DNA of 8,700 bases, from the NCBI GenBank assembly GCA_035541995.1, contig DATKMG010000360.1:1-8700 (forward strand). The letters run 5' to 3'. The DNA comes from DATKMG01 sp035541995. GTDB lineage: Bacteria > Acidobacteriota > Terriglobia > Versatilivoradales > Versatilivoraceae. The notes under the pieces are model-generated. The model was not told the origin of the DNA and did not search any database. It was given only the letters and a program-made list of their open reading frames with translations. This document shows positions 1-7,036 of the stretch, piece after piece (the first letter of the stretch is position 1; each line of letters opens with the position of its first letter). The translations under genes were made by a program, and so were the position numbers.

Positions 1-968
1 TCGGAGAGCCGACGGCGGTGGATCTTCCTGCCGAGGCGCGCGGGCTGGTACGCCCCGCCTCCCAATGGCTGCCCATCAATCTCGGCACCATATCCATGGG
101 GCATGGGATTGGAGTGACTCCACTCCAATTGGTTACAGCAGCCTGTGCCATCGCCAATGGGGGATTTCTGCCCAGACCCCACATTGTCCTGAAGTCCAGG
201 CTTGGCTCTGTGCAACAGGTCAATTTTGAGCCCGAACTTGTTCCCAAGAGAGTCATCAGTACCCGAACTACAGATCTTATCAAAGAAATGTTAACTGAAG
301 TGGTCACTTCGGGAACAGGCAAGGCAGCCAAGCTGGAAGGTTTCACCTCGGCCGGAAAGACCGGCACTGCGCAAAAGCTCCAACCGGACGGGCATTATTC
401 CCATTCCAAGTTCATTGCATCTTTCGTTGGTTTTGCCCCGATTCAAAATCCGGCAATTGCCATCGTGATAACGATCGACGAGCCCAAAGGGAAATACTAT
501 GGAGGCGAAGTGGCGGCTCCCGTTTTCCGGAGGATCGCGGAGAAGACTCTGCGTTACTTGACGATAATCCCTGATCAGGAAGTAACCCCGAAACCAATCG
601 CACGCAAGGGAAGATTCCTGGGAGAGAATCTGGAAGAACAGGCCGACCCCGACCGTATCGATCTGCTGGATGCTGAGTGGGGGATTTCAGAGAGTATCGG
701 CCAAGACAAACCCGACCCGGCTCCGCAGGACGATGCATCCTCACTTTCGGTGGACGGTTATCAGTTGACAGTCGGCTATGATCCCGGTATCGAGGTTCCC
801 GATTTCACAGGGAAGTCCCTCCGATCGGTGACCTATGAGTCTGCCAGGTTGGGGTTGCAATTAAATGTAATGGGATCAGGCCTCGCCTTGAAGCAATTCC
901 CGAGTCCGCACTCTACAGTAGCGCCCGGTTCTAAAATCAGCGTAAAATTTGGCCGGCATTTCAACTGA
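1..968 (+). CDS. ftsI: FtsI / penicillin-binding protein transpeptidase, C-terminal part with PASTA domain (5' partial)
   Basis: This is the septal class B penicillin-binding protein, which cross-links stem peptides during division while anchored in the inner membrane and working with FtsW. The reading frame is open to the window edge (first full codon at base 3), so the N-terminal anchor, dimerisation domain and the SxxK and SxN motifs lie upstream. Visible here are the conserved GHGIGVTPLQL stretch (bases about 105-140) and the third catalytic motif KTG inside SAGKTGTAQK (KTG codons 357-365). Next comes an acidic, poorly conserved linker of about 70 residues (roughly bases 560-770). The C-terminus is a single PASTA domain (about bases 775-960, from DPGIEVPDF to SKISVKF). 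PASTA-bearing FtsI/SpoVD-type proteins occur in Firmicutes, Acidobacteria and some deltaproteobacteria, among others. It is the first gene of the visible cluster and is followed by a 119-bp gap before murE. FtsI is preferred over a SpoVD-type name because of the dcw context. Confidence 0.93.
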   Translation, partial: GEPTAVDLPAEARGLVRPASQWLPINLGTISMGHGIGVTPLQLVTAACAIANGGFLPRPHIVLKSRLGSVQQVNFEPELVPKRVISTRTTDLIKEMLTEVVTSGTGKAAKLEGFTSAGKTGTAQKLQPDGHYSHSKFIASFVGFAPIQNPAIAIVITIDEPKGKYYGGEVAAPVFRRIAEKTLRYLTIIPDQEVTPKPIARKGRFLGENLEEQADPDRIDLLDAEWGISESIGQDKPDPAPQDDASSLSVDGYQLTVGYDPGIEVPDFTGKSLRSVTYESARLGLQLNVMGSGLALKQFPSPHSTVAPGSKISVKFGRHFN

Positions 969-1087
969 GTGCCTGGGCCCCGGGGAATGCATCGGCTATT
1001 GCCATTTGGTGAGGCTCTGGTTCTCTCAGTGCGACTCTGACCCGAATATCCCGGGTATTCTCTAGGTTCTCAGGGAAAGGAATCAGG
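969..1087 (+). promoter_or_regulatory. ftsI-murE intergenic leader with near-palindrome and murE ribosome binding site
   Basis: This 119-bp gap holds no gene. It contains an imperfect palindrome at 1044-1060 (gaatatcccgggtattc) and, at 1076-1081, the sequence aaagga, a good Shine-Dalgarno match 6 nt before the murE ATG. No convincing sigma70 promoter or terminator T-tract was seen. The decamer ccgaatatcc (1042-1051) recurs in the mraY leader at 4065-4074. Whether the palindrome has a regulatory role is unknown. Confidence 0.4.
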
Positions 1088-2560
1088 ATGCGTCTTGCTA
1101 CACTGTTGGAAAGGGTTGAACTGGCACGGGAGCTTCAGACCCCTGACTTGGAGATCAATAGTGTAGCCTACGATTCGCGGAAGGTGAGCCCGGGCACTCT
1201 CTTTGTGGCGATGAAAGGAATGAAAACGGATGGCAATTTCTACGCGTCCCAGGCCCTGGACAACGGCGCTGTTGCTGTGGTCTCTGCGAACCCTCAACCG
1301 GAAAGCTTCCCCGTCGTATGGATTCAGGTGCTTAACGACCGTGCGGCTCTGGCGAGGATTGGAGCCAATTTCTACCAGAACCCGTCAAAGCAGCTTCGCC
1401 TGGTAGGAATCACTGGAACCAATGGCAAAACCTCGACGGCCTTCTTGATTGATTTCATCTTGAGAGGAGCCGGGATTAGAACCGGCCTGATCAGTACCAT
1501 TGAGTATCGCGGGCCAGCCGGCTCGATTCCTGCAGATAGGACGACTCCCGAAAGCCTCGATCTCCAGGCCTTATTTGGCCGTTTTCTCGAACAGGGCTGT
1601 CGCTATGTTGTGATGGAGGTCTCCTCGCATGCGCTGGCATTGGAACGAGTCCACGCTTGCCAGTTCCGTACTGCTGTTTTTACTAACCTCACCCCCGACC
1701 ATCTCGATTTTCACCATACGTTAGGCAACTACTTCACTGCCAAGCGTCAACTCTTTGTCGGAACCGGTTCCGAGCCGCCCCGAAAGGCGATTATCAACGT
1801 GGATGACCCGCGAGGCCGGATCCTGGCAGGTGACTGCTTGGACAGGTGCTTGACCTACTCCGTGAGGGCGCCCGCCGACTTTCAATTACTCGACCACTCC
1901 CTCAGCTCTTCCGGGATGGAATTGCAGCTGCAAACCCCGCTCGGTTTTCTCAGTGTATCGTCGAAATTGATTGGCAGGCCGAACCTTATGAATATCCTGG
2001 CCGCCATTGCCACTACCCACGACCTGGGGCTTGACCTGGATCGGATTAAAAAAGGTGTTCAGCTGTGCCCGCCTGTGCCTGGTCGGTTCCAGACCATCGA
2101 TTGTGGCCAGCCGTTCCGACTTGTAGTCGACTATGCACATACTGAAGATGCTCTCGAGAAGTTGCTGCTGGCCGCTCGTGATCTGAGCCCCCGAAGGATT
2201 CTATTGCTGTTCGGTTGCGGCGGAGACAGAGACAGGTTCAAACGGCCGGTAATGGGAGCTGTGGCCGAACGACTCAGTGATTTCACGGTACTTACCTCTG
2301 ACAATCCCAGGAGCGAGGACCCCCTGAAGATCCTCGAGGAGATCCAGCGAGGGTTTAGCAGCAAACCATCGCGTTACCGGGTTGAACCGGACCGCCGCCT
2401 CGCTATCCAACAAATCCTCAAGAGTGGAGAACCCGGAGACTTGGTCATCCTCGCTGGCAAGGGGCACGAGACTTACCAGATCCTGGCGGATGGGGCCATT
2501 CATTTCGACGATCGAGAGGTGGCAGAGCAGGTGTTGAACAATTTGGGATACAAGGGATGA
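1088..2560 (+). CDS. murE: UDP-N-acetylmuramoyl-L-alanyl-D-glutamate--2,6-diaminopimelate ligase (MurE)
   Basis: This cytoplasmic ATP-dependent ligase adds the third residue of the peptidoglycan stem peptide to UDP-MurNAc-L-Ala-D-Glu. At 490 residues it is full length. The N-terminal UMP-binding domain includes NSVAYDSRKVSPGTLFVA (residues 24-41). The P-loop GITGTNGKTST is at 107-117 (Lys114), the substrate-binding TTPE at 152-155 and EVSSHAL at 177-183. HLDFHHTLGNYFTAKRQLF at 205-223 carries the lysine (Lys219) that is carbamylated in characterised MurE enzymes. The C-terminal domain has DNPR at 405-408 and GKGHET at 457-462, the pair that recognises meso-diaminopimelate; lysine-adding MurE enzymes lack DNPR. 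Meso-DAP specificity is therefore inferred from motif. The ATG at 1088 is supported by aaagga 6 nt upstream and by the position of the first conserved block. Its stop overlaps the murF start (ATGA), implying translational coupling. Confidence 0.97.
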   Translation: MRLATLLERVELARELQTPDLEINSVAYDSRKVSPGTLFVAMKGMKTDGNFYASQALDNGAVAVVSANPQPESFPVVWIQVLNDRAALARIGANFYQNPSKQLRLVGITGTNGKTSTAFLIDFILRGAGIRTGLISTIEYRGPAGSIPADRTTPESLDLQALFGRFLEQGCRYVVMEVSSHALALERVHACQFRTAVFTNLTPDHLDFHHTLGNYFTAKRQLFVGTGSEPPRKAIINVDDPRGRILAGDCLDRCLTYSVRAPADFQLLDHSLSSSGMELQLQTPLGFLSVSSKLIGRPNLMNILAAIATTHDLGLDLDRIKKGVQLCPPVPGRFQTIDCGQPFRLVVDYAHTEDALEKLLLAARDLSPRRILLLFGCGGDRDRFKRPVMGAVAERLSDFTVLTSDNPRSEDPLKILEEIQRGFSSKPSRYRVEPDRRLAIQQILKSGEPGDLVILAGKGHETYQILADGAIHFDDREVAEQVLNNLGYKG

Positions 2561-3978
2561 AACTCACCGGCGGGGAAATCGCGCAAGCAGTCAATGCTGT
2601 CCGTCATAGCCTGGTGTCAGATGTCGCACCTTCTGGATATTCAATCGATTCCAGGACCCTTTCTCCCGGTGAGGCTTTTATCGCCATCCGCGGAAAGAAC
2701 TTCGATGGTCACCGATTCATCCCCGAAGCTCTAAGAAAAGAAGCTTCCTTGGTGATTGCCCGGTCAGATTTCCCATTCAGTGATGGCAGGGTTCCCGCCA
2801 TTTATGTCGAGGATACACTCGCAGCGCTACAGAGTCTGGCCAGATATTCCAGGCAAAAATGGGGCCGGAAAATCGTCGGAATAACCGGCAGCACAGGAAA
2901 GACCACCACTAAGGAAATCAGTGCCTTTGTCCTCGGCGCCAATTTCAGAGTCTTCAAGTCGGTTGGCAATTTCAACAATCAATACGGCCTTCCTTTGTCC
3001 CTGCTGAAACTCGAGGAACGTCACGACATCGGTGTCATCGAATTGGGGATGTCGGCGCCAGGAGAGATCCGCATGTTGAGTGGAATTGCGAAGCCCGACA
3101 TCGGAGTGGTGACCAATGTAAGGCCGGTTCACCTGGAATTTCTTAAGAGCTTGGATGGCGTTGCCAAAGCCAAAAGGGAGCTGATTGAAGCATTGCCTAA
3201 AGCGGGGACTGCGATTCTCAATAATGACGACGTTCGTGTCCGGAAATTCGCGAGAGTCTTTTCCGGGGAAATTCTCACTTACGGGGTGGCAGCTGCGGCG
3301 GGTTACCGTATCTGGAAGGTTCAAAATCTCGGGTTACACGGATGCGACTTTGTTCTGGATTTTCGTGGAAAGAATTTTCTCTTTCATTCCCCACTGATCG
3401 GAGTTCACAATCTCTCCAATTGTTTGCCGGCAATAGTGGTGGCGCACCATCTCGGCCTGGACTTTCGCTTGATCAGCGAGACCTTGGCCCAAGTGAAGCC
3501 TTTCTCCGGGCGAGGAGAGATCCTCCATTTCGCAGACAGATTTTGCGTTATTAATGACAGCTACAACTCTAATCCTGCTTCTTTGGTGGCGATGATTGAG
3601 GTTCTCAAGAGTGTTTCGGACTATCAACGCAAGATCCTGTTTGCCGGTGAAATGCTCGAATTGGGGGAGAGGAGCCCGGAATTCCATCGACAGTGTGGAG
3701 CCTTGGCAGCCAGATCCAAGCTCGATTTCATCGTTGGTGTGCGCGGGAATGCGATTCACTTGGTCGAATCAGCCAGGCAACAAGGGTATTCTAAGTCTCA
3801 GGCCTTGTTCTTCGAAGATGTTACAGCGGCAGGACTCTGGTTGAGTAAGAGTGTTCGTTCACATGATCTGATTCTGGTCAAAGGATCGAGAGGAGTGCGA
3901 ACAGAGCTGGCAATCGAAAGGCTTCGCGCCGACCACCCCCAAACTGGGAATGAAGATGCACCGAGTCAGGGTCATTGA
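2557..3978 (+). CDS. murF: UDP-N-acetylmuramoyl-tripeptide--D-alanyl-D-alanine ligase (MurF)
   Basis: MurF completes the cytoplasmic precursor by ligating D-Ala-D-Ala to UDP-MurNAc-tripeptide with ATP. The 473-residue protein has the usual three domains. The N-terminal substrate domain has YSIDSRTLSPGEAFIAIRG (28-46). The central ATPase has the P-loop GSTGKTTTKE at 111-120 (Lys115), the MurF-typical GNFNNQYGLPLS at 137-148, ELGMSAPGEI at 162-171 and TNVRPVHLEF at 186-195. The C-terminal domain has NDSYNSNPASL at 333-343, FAGEMLELG at 362-370 and VKGSRG at 441-446. The start codon overlaps the murE stop by 4 bp. The aaggg just before it (2552-2556) is too close to be an ideal Shine-Dalgarno, while tggga at 2544-2548 has better spacing, so initiation probably relies on ribosomes finishing murE. 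The last roughly 15 residues are polar and probably disordered. No defect is visible. Confidence 0.97.
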   Translation: MKLTGGEIAQAVNAVRHSLVSDVAPSGYSIDSRTLSPGEAFIAIRGKNFDGHRFIPEALRKEASLVIARSDFPFSDGRVPAIYVEDTLAALQSLARYSRQKWGRKIVGITGSTGKTTTKEISAFVLGANFRVFKSVGNFNNQYGLPLSLLKLEERHDIGVIELGMSAPGEIRMLSGIAKPDIGVVTNVRPVHLEFLKSLDGVAKAKRELIEALPKAGTAILNNDDVRVRKFARVFSGEILTYGVAAAAGYRIWKVQNLGLHGCDFVLDFRGKNFLFHSPLIGVHNLSNCLPAIVVAHHLGLDFRLISETLAQVKPFSGRGEILHFADRFCVINDSYNSNPASLVAMIEVLKSVSDYQRKILFAGEMLELGERSPEFHRQCGALAARSKLDFIVGVRGNAIHLVESARQQGYSKSQALFFEDVTAAGLWLSKSVRSHDLILVKGSRGVRTELAIERLRADHPQTGNEDAPSQGH

Positions 3979-4102
3979 AGCTTCAAAGATAGTTGCTGCG
4001 GTGAGGGGCATCACCATGAAATAGCGATGACGAGGTAAAGGATCTTCCGGGGACTGGAGAGAATCCGAATATCCACTAATTTCCCACCAAGCGCGAGGCT
4101 CA
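3979..4102 (+). promoter_or_regulatory. murF-mraY intergenic leader
   Basis: This 124-bp gap has no convincing gene. A perfect 12-bp palindrome, ttgaagcttcaa (3975-3986), straddles the murF stop codon. A small hairpin, ggtga(ggggca)tcacc, lies at 4000-4015. The decamer ccgaatatcc (4065-4074) is shared with the murE leader. The mraY ribosome binding site is probably gagg at 4095-4098, 4 nt before the ATG. There is no T-tract to make the hairpin a terminator, so the operon probably reads through. Confidence 0.35.
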
Positions 4103-5245
4103 ATGTTTTACCACATCCTCTATGAATGGTTTTACGTTTCCCACCCCCGCTTTTCGGTCCTGAATGTTTTCCGCTACATCACATTCCGCACCGCATATGC
4201 AAGCCTGACAGCTTTGGGGCTAGCCCTCATTCTGGGCCCATGGCTAATAAACCGCTTACGCCAGTTCCAGATCGGGCAACATATCAGAGAGGAAGGTCCG
4301 ACTCACCATCAGGTAAAGGCCGGAACGCCAACAATGGGAGGGCTCTTGATTGTCGTCAGCGCCGTGCTGCCGACCTTCTTGTGGGCCGACCTATCCAACC
4401 ATTTTGTCTGGATTTCGTTGTTCTCCGTCGTGGGATTCGGGTCCATCGGTTTTGCCGATGATTACATCAAAATTGTGAAAAAAAGAAACCTGGGGCTAAC
4501 AGGGAAGAAGAAGCTGGGGCTACAGATCCTGTTGAGTCTGGCCATCTGTGTTTGGCTCCTCTGGCTGCATTCAAGAGGTATTTACAAGACCGACCTCATC
4601 GTGCCTTTCCTGAAGCAAATCAAACCCGATTTGATTTGGGAATCTTTCCTTAACTTTCGATACCTCTCTCTCCTGGCGTTCTCCCCTTTCGCCTTTTTCG
4701 TGGCTTGGGTCATCGTGGGTTCTTCCAATGCCGTGAACCTTACCGACGGACTGGATGGGCTGGCCATTGGTTGTGTTCTGATTGCAGCCAGTGCCCTCAC
4801 CGTGCTGACTTACGTTACTTCGCATGCGCGTTTTGCAAATTATCTTGATCTGCAGCACCTGCCTCAAGTAGCCGAGGTCACTATTTTTTGCGGGGCCATG
4901 GTCGGAGCTTCGCTGGGTTTCCTGTGGTACAACTGTTACCCGGCGGAAGTCTTCATGGGGGATGTGGGATCCCTTGCTCTCGGTGGGGCGATCGGGACGG
5001 TAGGGGTGATCATCAAGCAAGAGATCCTTCTGATCTTTATCGGAGGGGTATTTGTGTTGGAAGCCTTATCTGTCATGATGCAGGTACTTTCCTTCAAGTT
5101 TTTTGGGAAGCGAATCTTCCGAATGGCCCCGTTACATCACCATTTTGAGCTTATGGGTTGGAGAGAATCCAAGGTTGTCATTCGATTCTGGATTGGAGCC
5201 CTGGTCTTTGCTCTCTTTAGTCTTACCACTTTGAAATTGAGGTAG
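4103..5245 (+). CDS. mraY: Phospho-N-acetylmuramoyl-pentapeptide-transferase (MraY)
   Basis: MraY is the integral inner-membrane enzyme that transfers phospho-MurNAc-pentapeptide from UDP to undecaprenyl phosphate, giving lipid I. The 380-residue protein is strongly hydrophobic with about ten membrane segments. The diagnostic motifs are in order: GPTHHQVKAGTPTMGG (65-80), the aspartate pair in FADDYIK (117-123, Asp119/Asp120), NLTDGLDGL (212-220), FMGDVGSLALGG (284-295, Asp287) and the periplasm-proximal APLHHHFE (342-349). It is about 20 residues longer than the common 360-residue form, mainly at the N-terminus (MFYHILYEWFYVSHPRFSVLNVFRYITFRT), which matches the start chosen at 4103. No alternative start gives a better N-terminus. 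The murD TTG lies 6 bp after the stop, so the two are expected to be co-translated. Identification is secure. Confidence 0.97.
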   Translation: MFYHILYEWFYVSHPRFSVLNVFRYITFRTAYASLTALGLALILGPWLINRLRQFQIGQHIREEGPTHHQVKAGTPTMGGLLIVVSAVLPTFLWADLSNHFVWISLFSVVGFGSIGFADDYIKIVKKRNLGLTGKKKLGLQILLSLAICVWLLWLHSRGIYKTDLIVPFLKQIKPDLIWESFLNFRYLSLLAFSPFAFFVAWVIVGSSNAVNLTDGLDGLAIGCVLIAASALTVLTYVTSHARFANYLDLQHLPQVAEVTIFCGAMVGASLGFLWYNCYPAEVFMGDVGSLALGGAIGTVGVIIKQEILLIFIGGVFVLEALSVMMQVLSFKFFGKRIFRMAPLHHHFELMGWRESKVVIRFWIGALVFALFSLTTLKLR

Positions 5246-5254
5246 GGCGACTTG
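5240..5254 (+). promoter_or_regulatory. murD translation start: weak Shine-Dalgarno over the mraY stop, TTG initiation
   Basis: The aggtaggg at 5240-5247 includes the mraY TAG stop and lies 4 nt before TTG at 5252. Starting at TTG gives MELAGKRVLVVGMARSG, the expected MurD N-terminal Rossmann segment. The next ATG (5288) would remove the first strand and half of the glycine-containing turn. A TTG codon with the upstream stop in its Shine-Dalgarno suggests coupling to mraY translation. Confidence 0.6.
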
Positions 5255-6631
5255 GAACTTGCGGGGAAAAGGGTACTGGTAGTTGGAATGGCTCGCAGCG
5301 GTGTCGCGGCTTCTGAGCTCCTTTCGAAGATGGGAGCGATAGTGAAAGTCTCAGATAACCGGCCGATGGACCAGCTCAAGAAAGAGATCCGGACTCTGGA
5401 GGGTCTGGGTGTTGCGCTTGAGACAGGAGCCCACTGTCTCGATTCGTTCCTTGCCGCAAGCCTGATTGTCGTGAGTCCCGGAGTCCCACTGCGAATCCCT
5501 GAGTTGCAGGAGGCGCAAAGGGCCGGCATCGAAATCATTAGCGAACTGGAACTGGCATTTCGATTCCTAAAGGGGAAAATCATAGCAATCACCGGTACCA
5601 ATGGAAAGACGACAACCACGGCACTGGTTGGAGAGATCATGAAGACGACAATCCTCCCTGTCCTGGTAGGAGGCAATATTGGAACCCCTTTGTCGTCGTT
5701 AGTGGGGTCATCAACTCCTGAGACCTTCTCCGTAGTTGAAGTCAGTAGCTTTCAACTGGAAGCTGCCCCCTCATTCCGCCCGGACGTAGCGGTGATTTTG
5801 AACGTTACTCCTGATCATATCGACCGGCACGGCGACTTCCGGGGCTATGTCGAAACCAAACTCAATATCCTAAGAAACCAATTAGCCTCGGATATGGCTG
5901 TTCTCAACCTGGAAGACCCGATCCTTTCCGGTCTGAATCAGTCTGTCCGCGCGAAGACGTTCTGGTTCAGTAATCGCCGAGAGGTCGAGGACGGAACAGG
6001 GTTCGATGGCGAGCAACTGGTTTTCAAAAAACGCGGCAACCGCGAGGTAATTGTCCCGGGGAGGAGCGTTCTGCTTCGGGGCTCCCACAATCTCGAGAAT
6101 GTGGCCGCTGCTGTGACAGCCTCACGGTTGGCAGGAGTCTCAGCTACCGGCATCAACGGGGCCATCTCCCGATTCAAAGGAGTCGAGCACCGATTGGAAT
6201 GGGTTGCGGAGATAGAAGGGGTGAGTTTTTACAATGACTCGAAGGCCACCAACGTTGATGCTACGATCAAGGCACTGCTGGCATTCGACTCGGGTCTCGT
6301 ACTCATTTTGGGCGGAAGAGACAAAGGCGGCGATTATACAGTCCTACGGCCCTTAGTTCGTCAGCGCGTCAAGACCATCCTACTGTTGGGGGAAGCCAGC
6401 GGAAAGATCCAGAGTCAATTGGAAGGCATTGTTCCGATGCACCGGGTTAAATCCATGCAAGAAGCTGTGAATATCGGGTTCAAATTGGCGGATAGGGGAG
6501 AAACGGTGTTGCTGGCACCAGCATGCGCCAGTTTCGACATGTTTCTAGATTACGAGGATCGTGGGCAGGCATTCAAAGGAGCTGTAAACTCTCTACGGGT
6601 TGTGAATGCTATGGGAGTCAACGAGATCTGA
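5252..6631 (+). CDS. murD: UDP-N-acetylmuramoyl-L-alanine--D-glutamate ligase (MurD)
   Basis: MurD is the cytoplasmic ATP-dependent ligase that adds D-glutamate to UDP-MurNAc-L-Ala. The 459-residue protein starts with a UDP-binding Rossmann-like segment, KRVLVVGMARSG (6-17), followed by SPGVPL (75-80). The central domain carries the P-loop ITGTNGKTTTT (113-123, Lys119), GGNIGTPL (140-147), EVSSFQLE (163-170), TPDHIDRHG (186-194) and a lysine at 203 (ETKLNI), equivalent to the carbamylated lysine of the family. The C-terminal domain has GSHNLENVAAA (277-287), RLEWV (314-318), NDSKATN (328-334), ILGGRDKGGDY (352-362) and SFDMFLDYEDRGQAF (427-441). Length and motif spacing are normal. In compact dcw clusters ftsW follows murD directly; here a 589-bp structured non-coding stretch intervenes. 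Confidence 0.97.
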   Translation: MELAGKRVLVVGMARSGVAASELLSKMGAIVKVSDNRPMDQLKKEIRTLEGLGVALETGAHCLDSFLAASLIVVSPGVPLRIPELQEAQRAGIEIISELELAFRFLKGKIIAITGTNGKTTTTALVGEIMKTTILPVLVGGNIGTPLSSLVGSSTPETFSVVEVSSFQLEAAPSFRPDVAVILNVTPDHIDRHGDFRGYVETKLNILRNQLASDMAVLNLEDPILSGLNQSVRAKTFWFSNRREVEDGTGFDGEQLVFKKRGNREVIVPGRSVLLRGSHNLENVAAAVTASRLAGVSATGINGAISRFKGVEHRLEWVAEIEGVSFYNDSKATNVDATIKALLAFDSGLVLILGGRDKGGDYTVLRPLVRQRVKTILLLGEASGKIQSQLEGIVPMHRVKSMQEAVNIGFKLADRGETVLLAPACASFDMFLDYEDRGQAFKGAVNSLRVVNAMGVNEI

Positions 6632-6649
6632 TGAAGAGACGGTTTTGGA

Positions 6650-6701
6650 TGGAGGGTCGCGCTCCGTCGCGACCGCGGCCCCGACGAAGCGGGGCCCTCT
6701 A
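6650..6701. repeat. Tandem-hairpin palindromic element folding as a compact three-way junction
   Basis: Hairpin 1 is ggtcgcg / cgcgacc (6655-6661 with 6668-6674, 6-nt loop). Hairpin 2 is ggccccg / cggggcc (6677-6683 with 6690-6696, 6-nt loop). Both are perfect 7-bp stems with equal loops, 2 nt apart. The flanks tggag (6650-6654) and ctcta (6697-6701) pair with one G-U to close both as a three-way junction with almost no unpaired linker. This resembles REP/BIME-type elements in design. Hairpin 2 is followed by a poor T-run (agtatttt), so weak terminator activity after murD is possible but not favoured. Confidence 0.6.
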
Positions 6702-6776
6702 GTATTTTCATCCGCGGTGGTGAGCTTGACAAAGTCATGGGGCACTCCTCTGAAAATCCCCTCCCCCGGAGGGGGT

Positions 6777-6862
6777 GGAGCCGCTTGCGGTTCCGGGGGT
6801 GGGTTTAAGGCTGCGGACCTCGGATTCGAACCCACCCCTGGCGATTGGCGACCGCCGTCGCC
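6777..6862. repeat. Left sub-domain hairpins of the nested element
   Basis: Three successive hairpins lie between the outer and inner left arms. The first is ggagccg / cggttcc (6777-6783 with 6788-6794, cttg loop, one G-U). The second is ggggtgggtt / aacccacccc (6796-6805 with 6829-6838, perfect 10 bp, 23-nt loop, extendable by a G-U). The third is ggcga / tcgcc (6847-6851 with 6858-6862). The 10-bp stem is the longest perfect local helix in the window. Confidence 0.55.
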
Positions 6863-6892
6863 CGCGCCTTCCCATGAAGCTGTGAAAAATTC

Positions 6893-6969
6893 GCCCGGTG
6901 GGGGCACCGGGCCTCCAACGGTGCTCGAAACTCCCTGCGAATCATTGGAGGCGGCGTGCCCTCGCGCCG
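6893..6969. repeat. Hairpins enclosed by the inner stem of the nested element
   Basis: A perfect 8-bp hairpin, gcccggtg / caccgggc, with a gggg loop spans 6893-6912. Next, gcctccaa (6911-6918) is complementary to ttggaggc (6945-6952) across a 26-nt loop; it shares two bases with the preceding hairpin, leaving six compatible pairs stacked directly on it. Finally cggcg / cgccg pairs 6952-6956 with 6965-6969. An alternative pairing, gcaccg (6904-6909) with cggtgc (6919-6924), would disrupt the first hairpin, so a conformational switch is conceivable. Confidence 0.5.
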
Positions 6970-7036
6970 TGCTTTCCAGATATTCCAAATTCCTTCACAG
7001 CTTCTCTCCGTCGGAGGGGATTTTCATCATACGTGG

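Larger units (their letters stand above)
6751..7026. repeat. Nested inverted-repeat element (about 276 nt) closed by long complementary arms
   Basis: The outer arms are 6751-6770 and 7007-7026. They are reverse complements at 18 of 20 positions, including 14 consecutive ones (tgaaaatcccctcc / ggaggggattttca). An inner perfect 11-bp stem, gaagctgtgaa / ttcacagcttc, joins 6876-6886 with 6994-7004. On the right the two arms are only 2 nt apart; on the left 105 nt of further hairpins lie between them. The inner stem encloses three more hairpins. Nearly every segment has a local partner, which is consistent with a structured RNA or a folded single-stranded DNA element such as a MITE or retro/REP-like unit. 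Strand and transcription are unknown. No known RNA family was recognised. Confidence 0.6.

Noticed and set aside
412..744. Minus-strand open frame inside ftsI, and similar antisense frames inside murE, murF, mraY, murD and ftsW
   Set aside because: All are shadows of well-supported + strand genes, with no recognisable protein features.
6677..6710. Intrinsic terminator after murD
   Set aside because: The G+C-rich hairpin is followed by ctctagtatttt rather than a U-run, and the downstream genes belong to the same pathway; left as a weak possibility only.
6726..6757. Promoter with perfect -35 ttgaca at 6726-6731
   Set aside because: The only -10-like hexamer (gaaaat, 6752-6757) matches 4 of 6 with 20-bp spacing, and it lies within the structured arm; not enough to call.
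6777..6794. gagccg...cggttc resembling the lower helix of group II intron domain V
   Set aside because: A true domain V is about 34 nt with a second helix and bulge; here only a 4-nt loop separates the arms, and no intron ends, reverse transcriptase or other domains are present.
6820..6838. tRNA or tmRNA 3' end on the minus strand (gggttcgaatcc)
   Set aside because: The five bases on either side do not form a proper T-stem, there is no acceptor stem or CCA and no D or anticodon arm.
6593..6988. 131-codon minus strand open frame in the same gap
   Set aside because: Proline-rich low-complexity translation, overlaps murD antisense, no start signals; a product of the same stop-poor G+C-rich sequence.
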